Source: JAKRSE01 sp943369295 (GTDB taxonomy: Bacteria > Armatimonadota > Fimbriimonadia > Fimbriimonadales > Fimbriimonadaceae). From it: DNA of 64,000 bases. Shown piece by piece: positions 42,365 to 51,021 of the stretch (position 1 is its first letter; every line of letters begins with the position of its first letter). The stretch is taken from positions 620,001 to 684,000 of the forward strand of contig CALRMU020000002.1 of the NCBI GenBank assembly GCA_943369295.1, given 5' to 3'. The position numbers were made by a program, and so were the translations under genes. The notes under the pieces were generated by a model. That model saw only the letters and a list, made by a program, of their open reading frames with translations. It did not search any database and was not told the DNA's origin.

Positions 42365-42464
42365 GGGGCTGCACTCCGTGCAATCCCCGGCCACCCCGGC
42401 TGGTTTATCAAGCAGAAGAACGGCCACTTTGAACTTATTCAACCTGCTTAGCAAAGCTGGACCA
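42365..42464. repeat. Composite hairpin + degenerate REP element
   Basis: A GC hairpin at 42365-42388 (GGGG...CCCC with GCAC/GTGC inside) is followed about 57 bp later by a degenerate REP core at 42445-42464. Order and spacing match the elements at 942 and 42749. The surrounding 42260-42901 interval holds no gene; open frames here run through repeat sequence only. Confidence 0.65.
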
Positions 42465-42601
42465 GGCTACGAATTCTCTTCGAGGTGCTTGTCTGAAAAT
42501 TGGCCTGCAGCCTGTGCTGTCGTGTTATCTCTTGGCTCTCGTGGGCTGCACCCACGCCGCTCAATAACAATATCCTTCTGGACTTCGTCCGGATAATGGC
42601 C

Positions 42602-42662
42602 CTTCGAGTGGCCCCGAGGAACGAGGGGACGCTCGATGGGCAGAACAAAGAATCCCCCTTCC
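42602..42662 (+). repeat. Diverged copy of R1 core repeat
   Basis: This matches the 796-860 core of R1. The outer CGAG/CTCG arms (42605-42608, 42632-42635) are kept, while the inner arms are CCCC (42612-42615) and GGGG (42625-42628) in place of CTCC and GGAG, a paired change. Confidence 0.65.
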
Positions 42663-42748
42663 ATCCGCTGGCTTTCAGTCTCGAAGCGGCATTGTGATGG
42701 AAGGGGGCAAGGGGGTTGGCAGGCTTTGGCCCTCAAACCCTTGATTCT

Positions 42749-42847
42749 GGGGCTGCACTCCGTGCCATCCCCGGCTGAAGTATCAAGCAGAAAAGCTGCC
42801 ACTTCAAACCTATCTATCCTGGCTTAGCGTTGCTAAACCAGGCCACT
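42749..42847. repeat. Composite hairpin + intact REP element
   Basis: The GC hairpin at 42749-42772 and the REP core TGGCTTAGC-GTT-GCTAAACCA at 42820-42840 are followed by GGCCAC. This is the third copy of the composite. Confidence 0.7.
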
Positions 42848-42901
42848 CATAGTTTGCAGACTTCCAGACGGCGAGAGATGGCTTCCATCAACCTCTCTGA
42901 G

Positions 42902-44086
42902 CTAAACCGAAAGATAGCTGTAAGGAGTCAATGTGCTGAGACTGATTTCGTGATGGATGCCTTTCGTGACAAGCTGTGCATCAGCCCCGTGCAGAAAAAG
43001 GTCAGCCAAAAACAGTTCAGGCTTCACGACCTCGGCCATCATGTAAACCCCTTTAGGCAGGGTGCCTGTCGACCACTGGTCAAGGCAGCAGGCCAAACAA
43101 AGGGCAGCGAACTCGCTGGTGTCAACGTGGCGCAGCCTCAGCTTCAGTTCTGCTGGCTCACCTCTTGCCGTGCCTTTGGCGTTGAGCACCATCACGATGC
43201 CAACACCAGGCTCTGGAACCCAGTTTGATACGCTTCTAAGAAGATTGGCAGCAGGCTTGACCAGGCTTCGATGGGTGCGGCTTAACTTGGCCGCCAAGGG
43301 GGCGGCTATTTTATCGAGCGCCCAGGGTCCCTGTGCCAGATAGAAACCTGTCTCATGCAGATACTCCATGTCGGTGCTGACCTGGACCAGTTCGGGCAGG
43401 TGGCAGGGAGTGCAGAGCCGACGGCCAAAGCCTTCGCCAAAATCTTCTGTAATCGGCTCCACTCCAACCTGTCCGCCTTCCTTCCAGCGGCCTTCTCTAA
43501 AGGCAGCTTTGCGGTTCTTGCTGGCTTCCTTAAGGAAATCCAGCCCAGAGCAGGGGCCGAGATTATGCTTCAGCGAGCAGGCGACCGAGATTCTCGCCGA
43601 GTCGATCATGTCAATGTGCTGCTTAGTCCACTTTAGCAGCACGCCAGGAAGGCCAGGCCGGCAGCCTGCCTCGCTGATCCAGGTTCGACCAGTCTGAATA
43701 AAGTGCTGGCGAAAGGCTTTTGCCTCGTTCCACTGGGTCGGACTTGAGTGAATATCTATGAGGTCGCAGTTTTGGCGCAGCGCGGCCCTTGCAATCTTTT
43801 CAATCTGCTCTCGAGTTGCAGAGCAGACTATGGCAACGCTGACGCCCAGCATCGCGCGCTCAAGAGATTCCTGGTCGGATGCATCGCAGACAAAGGGCTG
43901 AAGTCTGCCCGCAGAAAGCCAGGGACCGGCATGGCATAGCCTTTCGGCAGTCTTTATGTTTCTGCTGGCCAGCCGCAGATCGACTGGTGTCGTTTTCAGC
44001 AGAACTCTTGTGAGGGCCCGACCTACTCGGCCGCTTGCCCCAATGATGAGAACTGGTTTTGTCACTCCAAACCTCGTTTGGATCAA
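42902..44086 (-). CDS. Saccharopine-dehydrogenase-like NAD(P)-binding protein
   Basis: 394 residues. The Rossmann nucleotide motif VLIIGASGRVGRALTRVLL lies near residue 12, then LRLASRNIKTAERL, VCDASDQESL and VAIVCSATREQIEKIARAA, the pattern of the saccharopine dehydrogenase / carboxynorspermidine dehydrogenase group. A C-terminal catalytic domain with EAGCRPGLPGVLLKW follows. The substrate is unknown and it is unlikely to act on lysine without partner genes. It is Cys-rich for its length. It runs head to tail with the MFS gene but separated by 116 bp. Confidence 0.8.
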   Translation of the reverse strand: MIQTRFGVTKPVLIIGASGRVGRALTRVLLKTTPVDLRLASRNIKTAERLCHAGPWLSAGRLQPFVCDASDQESLERAMLGVSVAIVCSATREQIEKIARAALRQNCDLIDIHSSPTQWNEAKAFRQHFIQTGRTWISEAGCRPGLPGVLLKWTKQHIDMIDSARISVACSLKHNLGPCSGLDFLKEASKNRKAAFREGRWKEGGQVGVEPITEDFGEGFGRRLCTPCHLPELVQVSTDMEYLHETGFYLAQGPWALDKIAAPLAAKLSRTHRSLVKPAANLLRSVSNWVPEPGVGIVMVLNAKGTARGEPAELKLRLRHVDTSEFAALCLACCLDQWSTGTLPKGVYMMAEVVKPELFLADLFLHGADAQLVTKGIHHEISLSTLTPYSYLSV

Positions 44087-44202
44087 TAACTATACCCATG
44101 CCCGCCTGCCTAACAAACCCAGTACAAAAAAGATTTTTTCGCCATATGCTGCGGATTCCACGATTTGTTAGGTGTTGGCCTGTCTGGCACGGCAGATTCC
44201 TC

Positions 44203-45456
44203 TTATCCGCAGTTCTGCTTTCTTGCCCTTGCCGAAGAAAAAAGGCCAAAGGGAAGCAGCAGGGCCCCAGGTGCAATCAGCACAATACAGCTCAGGATTC
44301 CTAATCTCACCGAGTTGAAGAGCTCAGCAATGCCGCCCGCCATCGGCCCCCCGACAATGCCGCCCAAGGCATGAGTCTGTCCCTCAAAACTGAGGATCGT
44401 GGCCTTCACTTCTTTCGGAGCATGAATCGCAAGCCAGCCTGTCATGAGGGGGCTGTTTGCTTTGCGGATAGTCCGGCAAAAGAGAAAGGCCCCCAAAGCC
44501 ACCCAAATATTCGGCGCGAAAGCAAAGGCGGCCAATCCGATTGGCATTGAAAAGGTCATAAGGGTCAGGACTTTGACGATAGCCTTTTCATCATTCAAGT
44601 TCACTTTAGATTGAACCAAGGCTGTCGTCGCCCAGGCAAGCAGCATGACTCCGGCTGCTAAAAACGCCCACCAAAAGGTATCTGGCAAGGGGCCAAGGCT
44701 GGGAAGGCCAAGACCATCGCTCTGAATGATGTGGAGCTTGGCCAATCCATCAAAGCCCTTGCTGCTCATTCCGTAGCTGACAGTCAGCACCATCAAGGCG
44801 ATCATTGCCCCGCTCCCCGTCACCAGACCCCAGCCGCTTCGATAACTTCTCCAAGCTTCAGCGAACCCAGCCCCAGACCGTGTGACCCGATTGAATCCCT
44901 TCTCAGAGAAGAGAAAGAATCCCACAGCAGCCAGAACTAGAAAGCTGAAGCCCGAAACGAGAAGAGGAAGTGAGAGGTCGATCCAAGCGAGAAAGGCTGA
45001 CAGAGTGATGCCCAGCAGGCCACCGAGAAAGTCAGCCTGACTGCCTTTCAAAAAGAGGCTGGCTGGGGAGAGGTCCGGCTGGGCGGAGTAGGGAATCTCT
45101 TCAGCCGCCCAGGCCTCACGAGCCCCCGAGATAAAGGTTTCGCCGATTCCCCACACCAGAGCGGCGGCAAAGTAGACCCCGAAGATGGTGGTGAAACCCA
45201 TGACTAGAAAGCTGATTCCGACCAAGAGAAAACCGAGTAGAACGCTGAACTTTCTGCTTACCAAGTCGGCAAAGGTGCCAGTTGGGACATCGAAAAGGAG
45301 GATGCCCAGGGCGAGTGCAGTTTCGACCAGAACCAGCTCCATCGCGCCAAATTTCGCCTTGTCAATTTGGTAGATCATGAAGTAGGTCGTAAAGATTGCG
45401 CGAGCAAAACTTTGCGAAAACCTAAGGATCTTGTAGCCCTTTATCGGCTCAATCAC
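44203..45456 (-). CDS. Major facilitator superfamily transporter
   Basis: 417 residues with 11-12 predicted helices. The loop FADLVSRKFSVLLGFLLVG after helix 2 is the MFS motif A region. GETFISGAREAWAAEEIPYS and the second half containing SYGMSSKGFDGLA follow. The GTG start abuts the GH9 stop directly (TAGGTG), with GGAG inside the GH9 end as ribosome site. Co-location with a GH9 endoglucanase suggests oligosaccharide or product transport, but this branch also includes drug and siderophore exporters. Confidence 0.83.
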   Translation of the reverse strand: MIEPIKGYKILRFSQSFARAIFTTYFMIYQIDKAKFGAMELVLVETALALGILLFDVPTGTFADLVSRKFSVLLGFLLVGISFLVMGFTTIFGVYFAAALVWGIGETFISGAREAWAAEEIPYSAQPDLSPASLFLKGSQADFLGGLLGITLSAFLAWIDLSLPLLVSGFSFLVLAAVGFFLFSEKGFNRVTRSGAGFAEAWRSYRSGWGLVTGSGAMIALMVLTVSYGMSSKGFDGLAKLHIIQSDGLGLPSLGPLPDTFWWAFLAAGVMLLAWATTALVQSKVNLNDEKAIVKVLTLMTFSMPIGLAAFAFAPNIWVALGAFLFCRTIRKANSPLMTGWLAIHAPKEVKATILSFEGQTHALGGIVGGPMAGGIAELFNSVRLGILSCIVLIAPGALLLPFGLFSSARARKQNCG

Positions 45457-47682
45457 CTAAGGGCGTCTCCGAGCAGAATCAAGCAGAAAGGCGGTCGCGA
45501 AGACCATGGGAGCGTTGTAGGTGATGCAGTGCTCTTGGGACACCCAATCAGCCGAAACATCTCGGTAGCACTTGGCTGGCCAGCGGGAATAGAACCTGCC
45601 TTCGTATCGATTTGGCCCTCCTGACATGTAGCCAGGGGGGCATTGTTCCAGGCGATCGTTGTTGTAGATCTGGCTGTAAACGTTCTTGACCGATTCTTCG
45701 CCAGCACCGGAGACGAAAGAAACTCGAACGGGGTTGGCTCCCAGCAGGTAGTCGTGATTCCGAATGGCTGCCTGGAGAATATCGGCTTCACCCAGTTTCT
45801 GTGATCTGTTGTTCAGAGCGAGAACCATCACCGTCTGGGCTGTAGCGGCGTTCGAGCTCCAGTAGTAGTTTTCGTCCAGCAGAAAGTTCCCCCAGCCAAG
45901 GGTCTTCCATCGATCAAGCTGAGTTTTTCGCCAAGTCTGAAAGGCCGTTCTGTGCCATGCCGTCAGGGCAGGATCCTGCTTGGCAGAAAGAAAGTAATGA
46001 GGCCAGGCCAGCATGGTCCGTTCTCCGCCAGCATTGCCTGTCTTGTCGTTCCAAACCGAGCCAAGCTCTTTGTGGTTCGCTTTGATGTAGCTGTGGAATC
46101 TCTCCTCGCCGGTCAATCGGTAGAGAGTAAAAGCGGCCCAGAGACGGTTGTCCTTGTCCCCCTTTTCACTATAGGTCATGCCTTCCGCAACAATCTCTTG
46201 GGGATGTTTCTCCAGCCAGTCCCAGGCTTTCACCGAGGCGGTTCTGCACTGAGCAGCGAAGGCCGGTGCCGATGCTGCAAAGACAACAGCCGCATGGGCC
46301 AGAACAGCCGCTGCATTGGCGGTGGAGGCAGTCGGGAGAATGGTCTTTCCATCCGGACCCTTGTCGTAAATCTGCCTTTTTGTTTTGTCCAGGGCAGGAA
46401 TCTGATCAGTGATGCTGGGCCAGACCTTGTGATAAAAGCCACCCGAATCATCCTGCATCTTCAGAATCCAATCCAGCCCCCAACGGATTTCATCCAGCAG
46501 GTCCGGAACCTTGTTGCCGGTTTCGGGGATGGTCAAATGCTGATCAGTAAAGAGGGAAGGGAAGGATTCGTATGTCCAGAGCAAGTCGCCGATTGCGACG
46601 GAAGCCGTCGGGACGTACTTGCCGTAATCTCCAGCGTCGTACCAGCCCTTGGCCGCATCTCGCGTGCCTTCTTTGCCAGATTGGTAAGTCAGGGCGGCAT
46701 CATCCCGGTGGCCACCCTTGCGTCCAAAGATTCCAGCGTGATTGGAGGAAAGGTCAACTCCGCTCCGCTGGAAAAAGTAGTAGCGGCAGAGGTCTCTCAG
46801 CAGCCCTGAGTAAAGGGAGGGACGGATCTCGAAAGTGGTGGATTCTCCGGCTCCATCAACAAGAAGCCTGAAGGTTCCGGTCTGCCTGAGAGGGGAGAAA
46901 TCGGCCGAGAAAAGCCTCTCTCCTGAAGCTGAATCGAAGTCTTTGAGACTACTTAAGGTGCCTCGAAAGACCACTTTGTCAGTGATATCTAAGACCCTAA
47001 AGGGTGTGCCAGCTTTGAAACTAATTTCGCCAGCAAAACCGCTGACGATAGCTCTCTTCGGCCAGCTTGGTTCATAGCCGACCTGGTTCACCTTTACAGC
47101 AGGAGGGGCAGGTTCTTTGTCTGGAGAAGTGATCTTGACCGACCCGATGTAGATGGCGAGCTCTTTATCGCCGCTTAGTCGAATCTCCGCTGTCTGCTTC
47201 AGTCTAAAGGGGCCAGGATCGGCGATAAGACGGCGCAGGGGAATCTGAAGTGTGGTCCACTCGCGGCTTGGAACCGTAATGTTCTGGCTGAAGACAGTTG
47301 AGGACCTCCGAATGGGGTCACGGTCTGCGATTGAGACTCGGAAAGTCTCTCCCCCTTTCTGACCCTTGACCGTCAGCTCCAAATTGCCTGACTGCCAGTA
47401 AGGGGTCAGGTCGTAGCTTGCCCAGCCAGGACCAGCCAGAGTCGCAGACCACTGCCTGCCTAACCCTGAGACAATGAGCCGGAGTGAAGGCTTGCCCTGC
47501 CAAGTCTCAAGGGTCTCCAAGGGCAGACCGCCCGAATCCTTGTCGACAAAAAAGCCCCCTTCTTGGTTGACGGCCTGAGCCAGTCTTTCTCCTTCGAAAA
47601 CCACCAAGTCGATCAATCGACGTGGGACGGGCTGTGGCGACTGTGCCACCGCCGTACCAAGCAGAAGTGCGGCCGAGATCAT
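45457..47682 (-). CDS. Exported GH9 endoglucanase-type hydrolase with N-terminal Ig-like domain
   Basis: 741 residues; signal peptide MISAALLLGTAVAQS. Residues 20-190 are a beta-rich carbohydrate-binding-like region, 196-285 the CelD_N Ig-like domain (VKVNQVGYEPSWPKRAIVSG), and 295-740 the (alpha/alpha)6 barrel. Asp349 and Asp352 lie in GWYDAGDYGKYV; the catalytic acid is probably Glu717 in SQEHCITYNAP. The PHHR substrate motif that normally follows LLGANP is missing, replaced by a loop around VYSQIYNNDR. The family acts on beta-1,4 glucans; the altered loop may mean a different glycan. Confidence 0.88.
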   Translation of the reverse strand: MISAALLLGTAVAQSPQPVPRRLIDLVVFEGERLAQAVNQEGGFFVDKDSGGLPLETLETWQGKPSLRLIVSGLGRQWSATLAGPGWASYDLTPYWQSGNLELTVKGQKGGETFRVSIADRDPIRRSSTVFSQNITVPSREWTTLQIPLRRLIADPGPFRLKQTAEIRLSGDKELAIYIGSVKITSPDKEPAPPAVKVNQVGYEPSWPKRAIVSGFAGEISFKAGTPFRVLDITDKVVFRGTLSSLKDFDSASGERLFSADFSPLRQTGTFRLLVDGAGESTTFEIRPSLYSGLLRDLCRYYFFQRSGVDLSSNHAGIFGRKGGHRDDAALTYQSGKEGTRDAAKGWYDAGDYGKYVPTASVAIGDLLWTYESFPSLFTDQHLTIPETGNKVPDLLDEIRWGLDWILKMQDDSGGFYHKVWPSITDQIPALDKTKRQIYDKGPDGKTILPTASTANAAAVLAHAAVVFAASAPAFAAQCRTASVKAWDWLEKHPQEIVAEGMTYSEKGDKDNRLWAAFTLYRLTGEERFHSYIKANHKELGSVWNDKTGNAGGERTMLAWPHYFLSAKQDPALTAWHRTAFQTWRKTQLDRWKTLGWGNFLLDENYYWSSNAATAQTVMVLALNNRSQKLGEADILQAAIRNHDYLLGANPVRVSFVSGAGEESVKNVYSQIYNNDRLEQCPPGYMSGGPNRYEGRFYSRWPAKCYRDVSADWVSQEHCITYNAPMVFATAFLLDSARRRP

Positions 47683-47707
47683 GCCTTAGTCTGGCTCAAA
47701 ACTCTGT

Positions 47708-48373
47708 TTAACTAAAGAGCTTCTGCATTTCGGAGATAGGAAATGCAGCCAGATCTGTGGCGGCCGCCACGACTCCGGGCAGAGCCATGGACTCTGGATA
47801 GGTCAAGGAAGTAGTCAGAACGAGGCAGGGGCAGCCAGCTCGGAAGGCAGATTCGACGCCGAGAGGAGCATCTTCTACTACAAGGCACTCTTCCGGTTTG
47901 GCTCCAAGCAGCTCAGCCGCCTTCAGATAGATATCTGGTGCTGGTTTGCCATTCTTGATGTCTGCGGCTCCGACAATGGCTCCGAACTTGTGCCTGATTT
48001 CAAGGCCATCCATCACGAAATCGATGTTCTCTACGGGGGCAGAAGTAGCGACACCCAGCGCGATGCCAGCTTCGGCGGCATCGGCAAAAAGCTGTTCCAG
48101 GCCTCCGATGGGGGCAAGGTTTGGCCTATAGAGTCGGCGATAGTGAGATTCTTTTTCCTGGCTCAGCCTTTCGCAGTCTTCGTCGCTCAGGTCATTGCCA
48201 AGAAACATTCTCAGAATCGGAGGATTCTTCATTCCAGCGGTCTGGCTGAAGAAGGTGTCTCGGTTGAAGGAAGCACCTTGGGCGGAGAGCAGCTCAAACC
48301 AGGCTTCGTCGTGGAACCTCATGTTGTCCACCAAGGTTCCGTCCATATCAAAGATCACTGCCTTGAGCATCAC
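47708..48373 (-). CDS. HAD-superfamily sugar phosphatase / beta-phosphoglucomutase-like
   Basis: 221 residues. FDMDGTLVDNMRFHDEAW carries the nucleophile and general-acid Asp pair of HAD subfamily IA, GVATSAPVENIDFVMDGL motif II, and KPAPDIYLKAAELL with VVEDAPLGVESAFRAG motifs III and IV. The long helical cap and the HDEAW element fit beta-phosphoglucomutase-like enzymes or sugar phosphatases. It lies first in a run with GH9 and MFS genes (25 bp gap), so a role in processing hexose phosphates from beta-glucans is reasonable. Confidence 0.85.
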   Translation of the reverse strand: MMLKAVIFDMDGTLVDNMRFHDEAWFELLSAQGASFNRDTFFSQTAGMKNPPILRMFLGNDLSDEDCERLSQEKESHYRRLYRPNLAPIGGLEQLFADAAEAGIALGVATSAPVENIDFVMDGLEIRHKFGAIVGAADIKNGKPAPDIYLKAAELLGAKPEECLVVEDAPLGVESAFRAGCPCLVLTTSLTYPESMALPGVVAAATDLAAFPISEMQKLFS

Positions 48374-48459
48374 AAGAGTTTGACCGAGGCCCCCTTCGTA
48401 GTCCTGGGTTCTGAGGCCCCATTCAAGGCCGGAGTCTTAACAAAGATCAGCTAATCGCG

Positions 48460-49050
48460 ATGAAACGCACATGCCTCTGGGAGGTAGAGTTGCTTTGTAT
48501 GAGCATGGGGTTTGGCGGAGAGGCCAAGATTGCGAAAATTCTAGGCGCCGGGGTCTTGATGATGATCGGGAGCGTCATCGGGTTCTTCTTTTTCGGATGG
48601 GCCACGATTCTGGTGGGCAGCGTTTTTGGTTTGGTGCTCTCTGCCTTAGCCGTTCTTGTTGGCTTGGCTGGTTTGGGAACGGTCATTTATGCTCTGGTTC
48701 TTGGCATGGGAACAGTGATGCAGGATGATTCTAAGAAGCCGATGGAGACTCACCGCGGTGCTTATGTCATCAGCAAAGTCGTGACTACCGCAGAAGGCGA
48801 GCCTGTCTTCGATATTGATGAATACGACGAGGATGAACTGAGGTTTTATGTTCAGTTTAAGTTGGCAACGGGGAGAAAATTAGAACTCCATTCACCCATG
48901 CAGCTGTGGGGGAATATCGGCGAAGGGATGACAGGCACCATGACTCTGCAGGGCAGGACCATGACTTCGTGGGTGCCCGAAATTGGGGGTCTATCTGAAC
49001 ATAACGATAGAGATATTCCGCCAGATCCTTTTGCTTCTGGCCAGCTTTAG
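48460..49050 (+). CDS. Uncharacterised membrane protein
   Basis: 196 residues from ATG 48460. Starts at TTG 48490 (GGGAGG 5 nt upstream) or ATG 48499 are equally plausible. Two adjacent membrane helices (ILGAGVLMMIGSVIGFFFFG and a Leu/Val-rich one) are followed by an acidic cytosolic or exported domain: PVFDIDEYDEDELRFYVQF, then LELHSPMQLWGNIGEGMTGT, an OB- or NfeD-like small beta-barrel pattern. No family assigned. It is divergent from the HAD gene. Confidence 0.75.
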   Translation: MKRTCLWEVELLCMSMGFGGEAKIAKILGAGVLMMIGSVIGFFFFGWATILVGSVFGLVLSALAVLVGLAGLGTVIYALVLGMGTVMQDDSKKPMETHRGAYVISKVVTTAEGEPVFDIDEYDEDELRFYVQFKLATGRKLELHSPMQLWGNIGEGMTGTMTLQGRTMTSWVPEIGGLSEHNDRDIPPDPFASGQL

Positions 49051-49107
49051 GCTTAGCCTTCCTTTGCGGCAAAGCCTTAACATAATCTTGACAATCAACT
49101 GACTTTT

Positions 49108-49130
49108 GGGCAGAGCCGCTTGCTCTGCCC
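49108..49130. other. Hairpin upstream of 49167 gene
   Basis: GGGCAGAG (49108-49115) and CTCTGCCC (49123-49130) form a perfect 8-bp stem with a 7-nt loop. A TTGACA lies at 49089-49094 without a good partner box. It could end the preceding transcript. Confidence 0.45.
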
Positions 49131-49166
49131 TGAATTACAAAGGCCACTGAGGGCATAATTCAAACG

Positions 49167-49778
49167 GTGTACGACGTTCAGGCAATTTGGAGTGAGTGCC
49201 TCCCCGAGGTCATGAACGCAGTGACGGGCATGGGTGTCTGGACTGCACTAAAGTGTGCTGTGCCCATTGCCTACGAAGAAGGCACATTGGTGCTTGGTCT
49301 CCCAAGCGGCCAGACCGAGCTGGCGGGCCACCTCAGACTTCCTCAGACGAAGCGCATCATCGAAGCCACCTTCCAAAAGAGGGTCGATGGCGCGAGAGTC
49401 GAACTGAGGATGATTGCTGGTACGGCTCTTGCCGACTGGGAAACTGAAAAGCGCCGAGACATTGAAAAGCGCCGCCTTCAGGAGCAGGCCCTTGCCAGAG
49501 CCCGCAAGGAAGTTGAAGCAGGCAAGAGCTGGGAAACGGTTTACGAACAGCTTAGCCGCAAGTACGCCAATACGCCTCAAAGGAGCCTTCCGCAGAACCG
49601 CGCCAAGTTCTTTCTGGAGGCGGTTGAGATTGTGGCCAACGCCCTGATCGAAACCCCGATTGCCGATGACATGGCCGAGCGCAACTACGCTAGGTGCCTG
49701 GAGAGAATCGGCACTTACTGCGAGCTTCCAAGCGCCTACGTTGGCATTAAGGTTTTGGAAAAATCTTTCGGGGGCTGA
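49167..49778 (+). CDS. Uncharacterised protein with DnaA N-terminal-like opening
   Basis: 203 residues, GTG start. The first 75 residues (YDVQAIWSECLPEVMNAVTG, then LVLGLPSGQTELAGHL and KRIIEATFQKR) follow the helix-strand pattern of DnaA domain I, which binds helicase or other partners. The middle is a charged coiled coil (EKRRDIEKRRLQEQALARAR) and the C-terminal third is helical. There is no AAA+ or DNA-binding domain. It overlaps the PhnP-like gene by 1 nt. A protein-partner role in replication or RNA binding is conjecture. Confidence 0.7.
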   Translation: MYDVQAIWSECLPEVMNAVTGMGVWTALKCAVPIAYEEGTLVLGLPSGQTELAGHLRLPQTKRIIEATFQKRVDGARVELRMIAGTALADWETEKRRDIEKRRLQEQALARARKEVEAGKSWETVYEQLSRKYANTPQRSLPQNRAKFFLEAVEIVANALIETPIADDMAERNYARCLERIGTYCELPSAYVGIKVLEKSFGG

Positions 49779-50554
49779 TGCGCAAGGCCATTCTGCTGGG
49801 GACTGGAACCTCGACAGGCGTGCCACTTATTGGCAAAAAGTACTCGGAAGATTTTCTGTCCGATCCTCGCAATCACCGCACTCGCTGCGCGATGCTTTTC
49901 GATGGTCCTGAAGGATCAGTCTTGGTAGATGCTGGGCCAGATATAAGGAACCAGCTTCTTCGGCACAATGTGATGTCGATTGAGGCATGCCTCATCACCC
50001 ACACCCATGCCGACCACATCATGGGTTTGGATGATCTGAGAGCCTACTGTCAGCAGACAGTACGGCCGATCGACATCTACACCTCCCCACGGTATCAGGA
50101 AGATATTAGGCGCGTTTTTTCTTATGCCTTCCTCGATTTCCCTCCGGAAATCATGGTCCCTCGGTTTGACCTCTACGATCCGGGCGAGCGAGTCTGTCTT
50201 GCTGGCTTTGATCTGGAGGTCATGTGGGTAGAGCACGGACCCAACCCCGTGATGGCGCTTAAGTGCGGCGGCTTTGCCTATGTCACCGATGTCAGCAGGA
50301 TTCCTGAAGACGTGTGGCCAAGGCTGGAAAACCTTGATACTTTGGTGCTAGACGCTGTGCGGCTGAAGCCTCACCCTAACCACTTTCATCTGGATGCCGC
50401 CCTGGAAGTTGTGGCGGCCTTGAAGCCGAAAACCACCTATCTCACCCACTTGAGCGATGATTTCGACCACGGACGGGATGAGAAGAATCTTCCCCAGGGA
50501 GTCTTTTTCGCTTATGATGGTTTAGAAATCGACCTTGAATTGAGCTCTGCTTGA
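49778..50554 (+). CDS. Metallo-beta-lactamase-fold hydrolase, PhnP-like
   Basis: 258 residues. The metal site is seen in ITHTHADHIMGLDDL, VLVDAGPDIRNQLLRH, and the later AYVTDVSRIPEDVW and TYLTHLSDDFDHG. The GTGTSTGVPLIGKKYSEDF opening is typical of the PhnP / octanoyl-transferase-neighbour branch, which hydrolyses cyclic phosphodiesters of ribose. An outer His-rich segment (RLKPHPNHFHL) provides more ligands. It is coupled to the DnaA-N-like gene. Confidence 0.87.
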   Translation: MRKAILLGTGTSTGVPLIGKKYSEDFLSDPRNHRTRCAMLFDGPEGSVLVDAGPDIRNQLLRHNVMSIEACLITHTHADHIMGLDDLRAYCQQTVRPIDIYTSPRYQEDIRRVFSYAFLDFPPEIMVPRFDLYDPGERVCLAGFDLEVMWVEHGPNPVMALKCGGFAYVTDVSRIPEDVWPRLENLDTLVLDAVRLKPHPNHFHLDAALEVVAALKPKTTYLTHLSDDFDHGRDEKNLPQGVFFAYDGLEIDLELSSA

Positions 50555-50556
50555 AC

Positions 50557-50724
50557 TTAACCCTGGCCTGACTCGCTCTCTGTAGCTGCTGCGATAGAGC
50601 CCAGCAGAACCTCACAAACTCTCTTAAATTCAGGACCTTGGGGCCAAACCTCAAGAGGCTTTCCACCTTTCAGACTAAAAAACCTCAGAAAAACTCTGAG
50701 CCTTCTCTTTAGATCTGGCGGCAA
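50557..50724 (-). CDS. Possible 55-residue protein, TTG start
   Basis: The frame reads MPPDLKRRLRVFLRFFSLKG, then KPLEVWPQGPEFKRVCEVLL, and ends SESGQG. Protein-like composition, very basic at the front. It lies in the 180-bp gap between two plus-strand genes. The ribosome site is poor, so this is weak. Confidence 0.25.
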   Translation of the reverse strand: MPPDLKRRLRVFLRFFSLKGGKPLEVWPQGPEFKRVCEVLLGSIAAATESESGQG

Positions 50725-50778
50725 AAAGCCAGGATGTTAATGGGGAATCCTTTGAAATGTGGAAGGATTAAATCGGAT

Positions 50779-51003
50779 ATGTCGAGAATCGTTGCCGGAA
50801 TCCTGGGTTTAGCCGCCCTCGCATCCGGTATCTTCACAGGTTCAGACTCCCTCACTTGCGTGATCAACGGTGGGGTGGCTGCGGCTGTGGGATGGATAGT
50901 TGGTTCAATCTGGGAAGGTTTGACCAAATCGATTCTTTCGATAAAGCCGGAAAAGGAAACTGACGAGAACGCTGAGACTGCCGAACGGCAGGAAGCAGCG
51001 TAG
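50779..51003 (+). CDS. Small membrane protein upstream of sigma factor
   Basis: 74 residues from ATG 50779, set by AAGGA about 11 nt upstream; an ATG at 50734 would add 15 residues. Two hydrophobic segments (SRIVAGILGLAALASGIF and GGVAAAVGWIVGSIWEGL) are joined by a short loop, then a Glu-rich tail. It is 18 bp upstream of the sigma factor gene and likely co-transcribed. No family known; a membrane partner of the sigma factor is possible. Confidence 0.65.
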   Translation: MSRIVAGILGLAALASGIFTGSDSLTCVINGGVAAAVGWIVGSIWEGLTKSILSIKPEKETDENAETAERQEAA

Positions 51004-51021
51004 GATTGAGGAGGAATATTT

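Noticed and set aside
42357..42840. Open frames between 42.3 and 42.9 kb on both strands
   Set aside because: They overlap the composite hairpin repeats and have no protein pattern.
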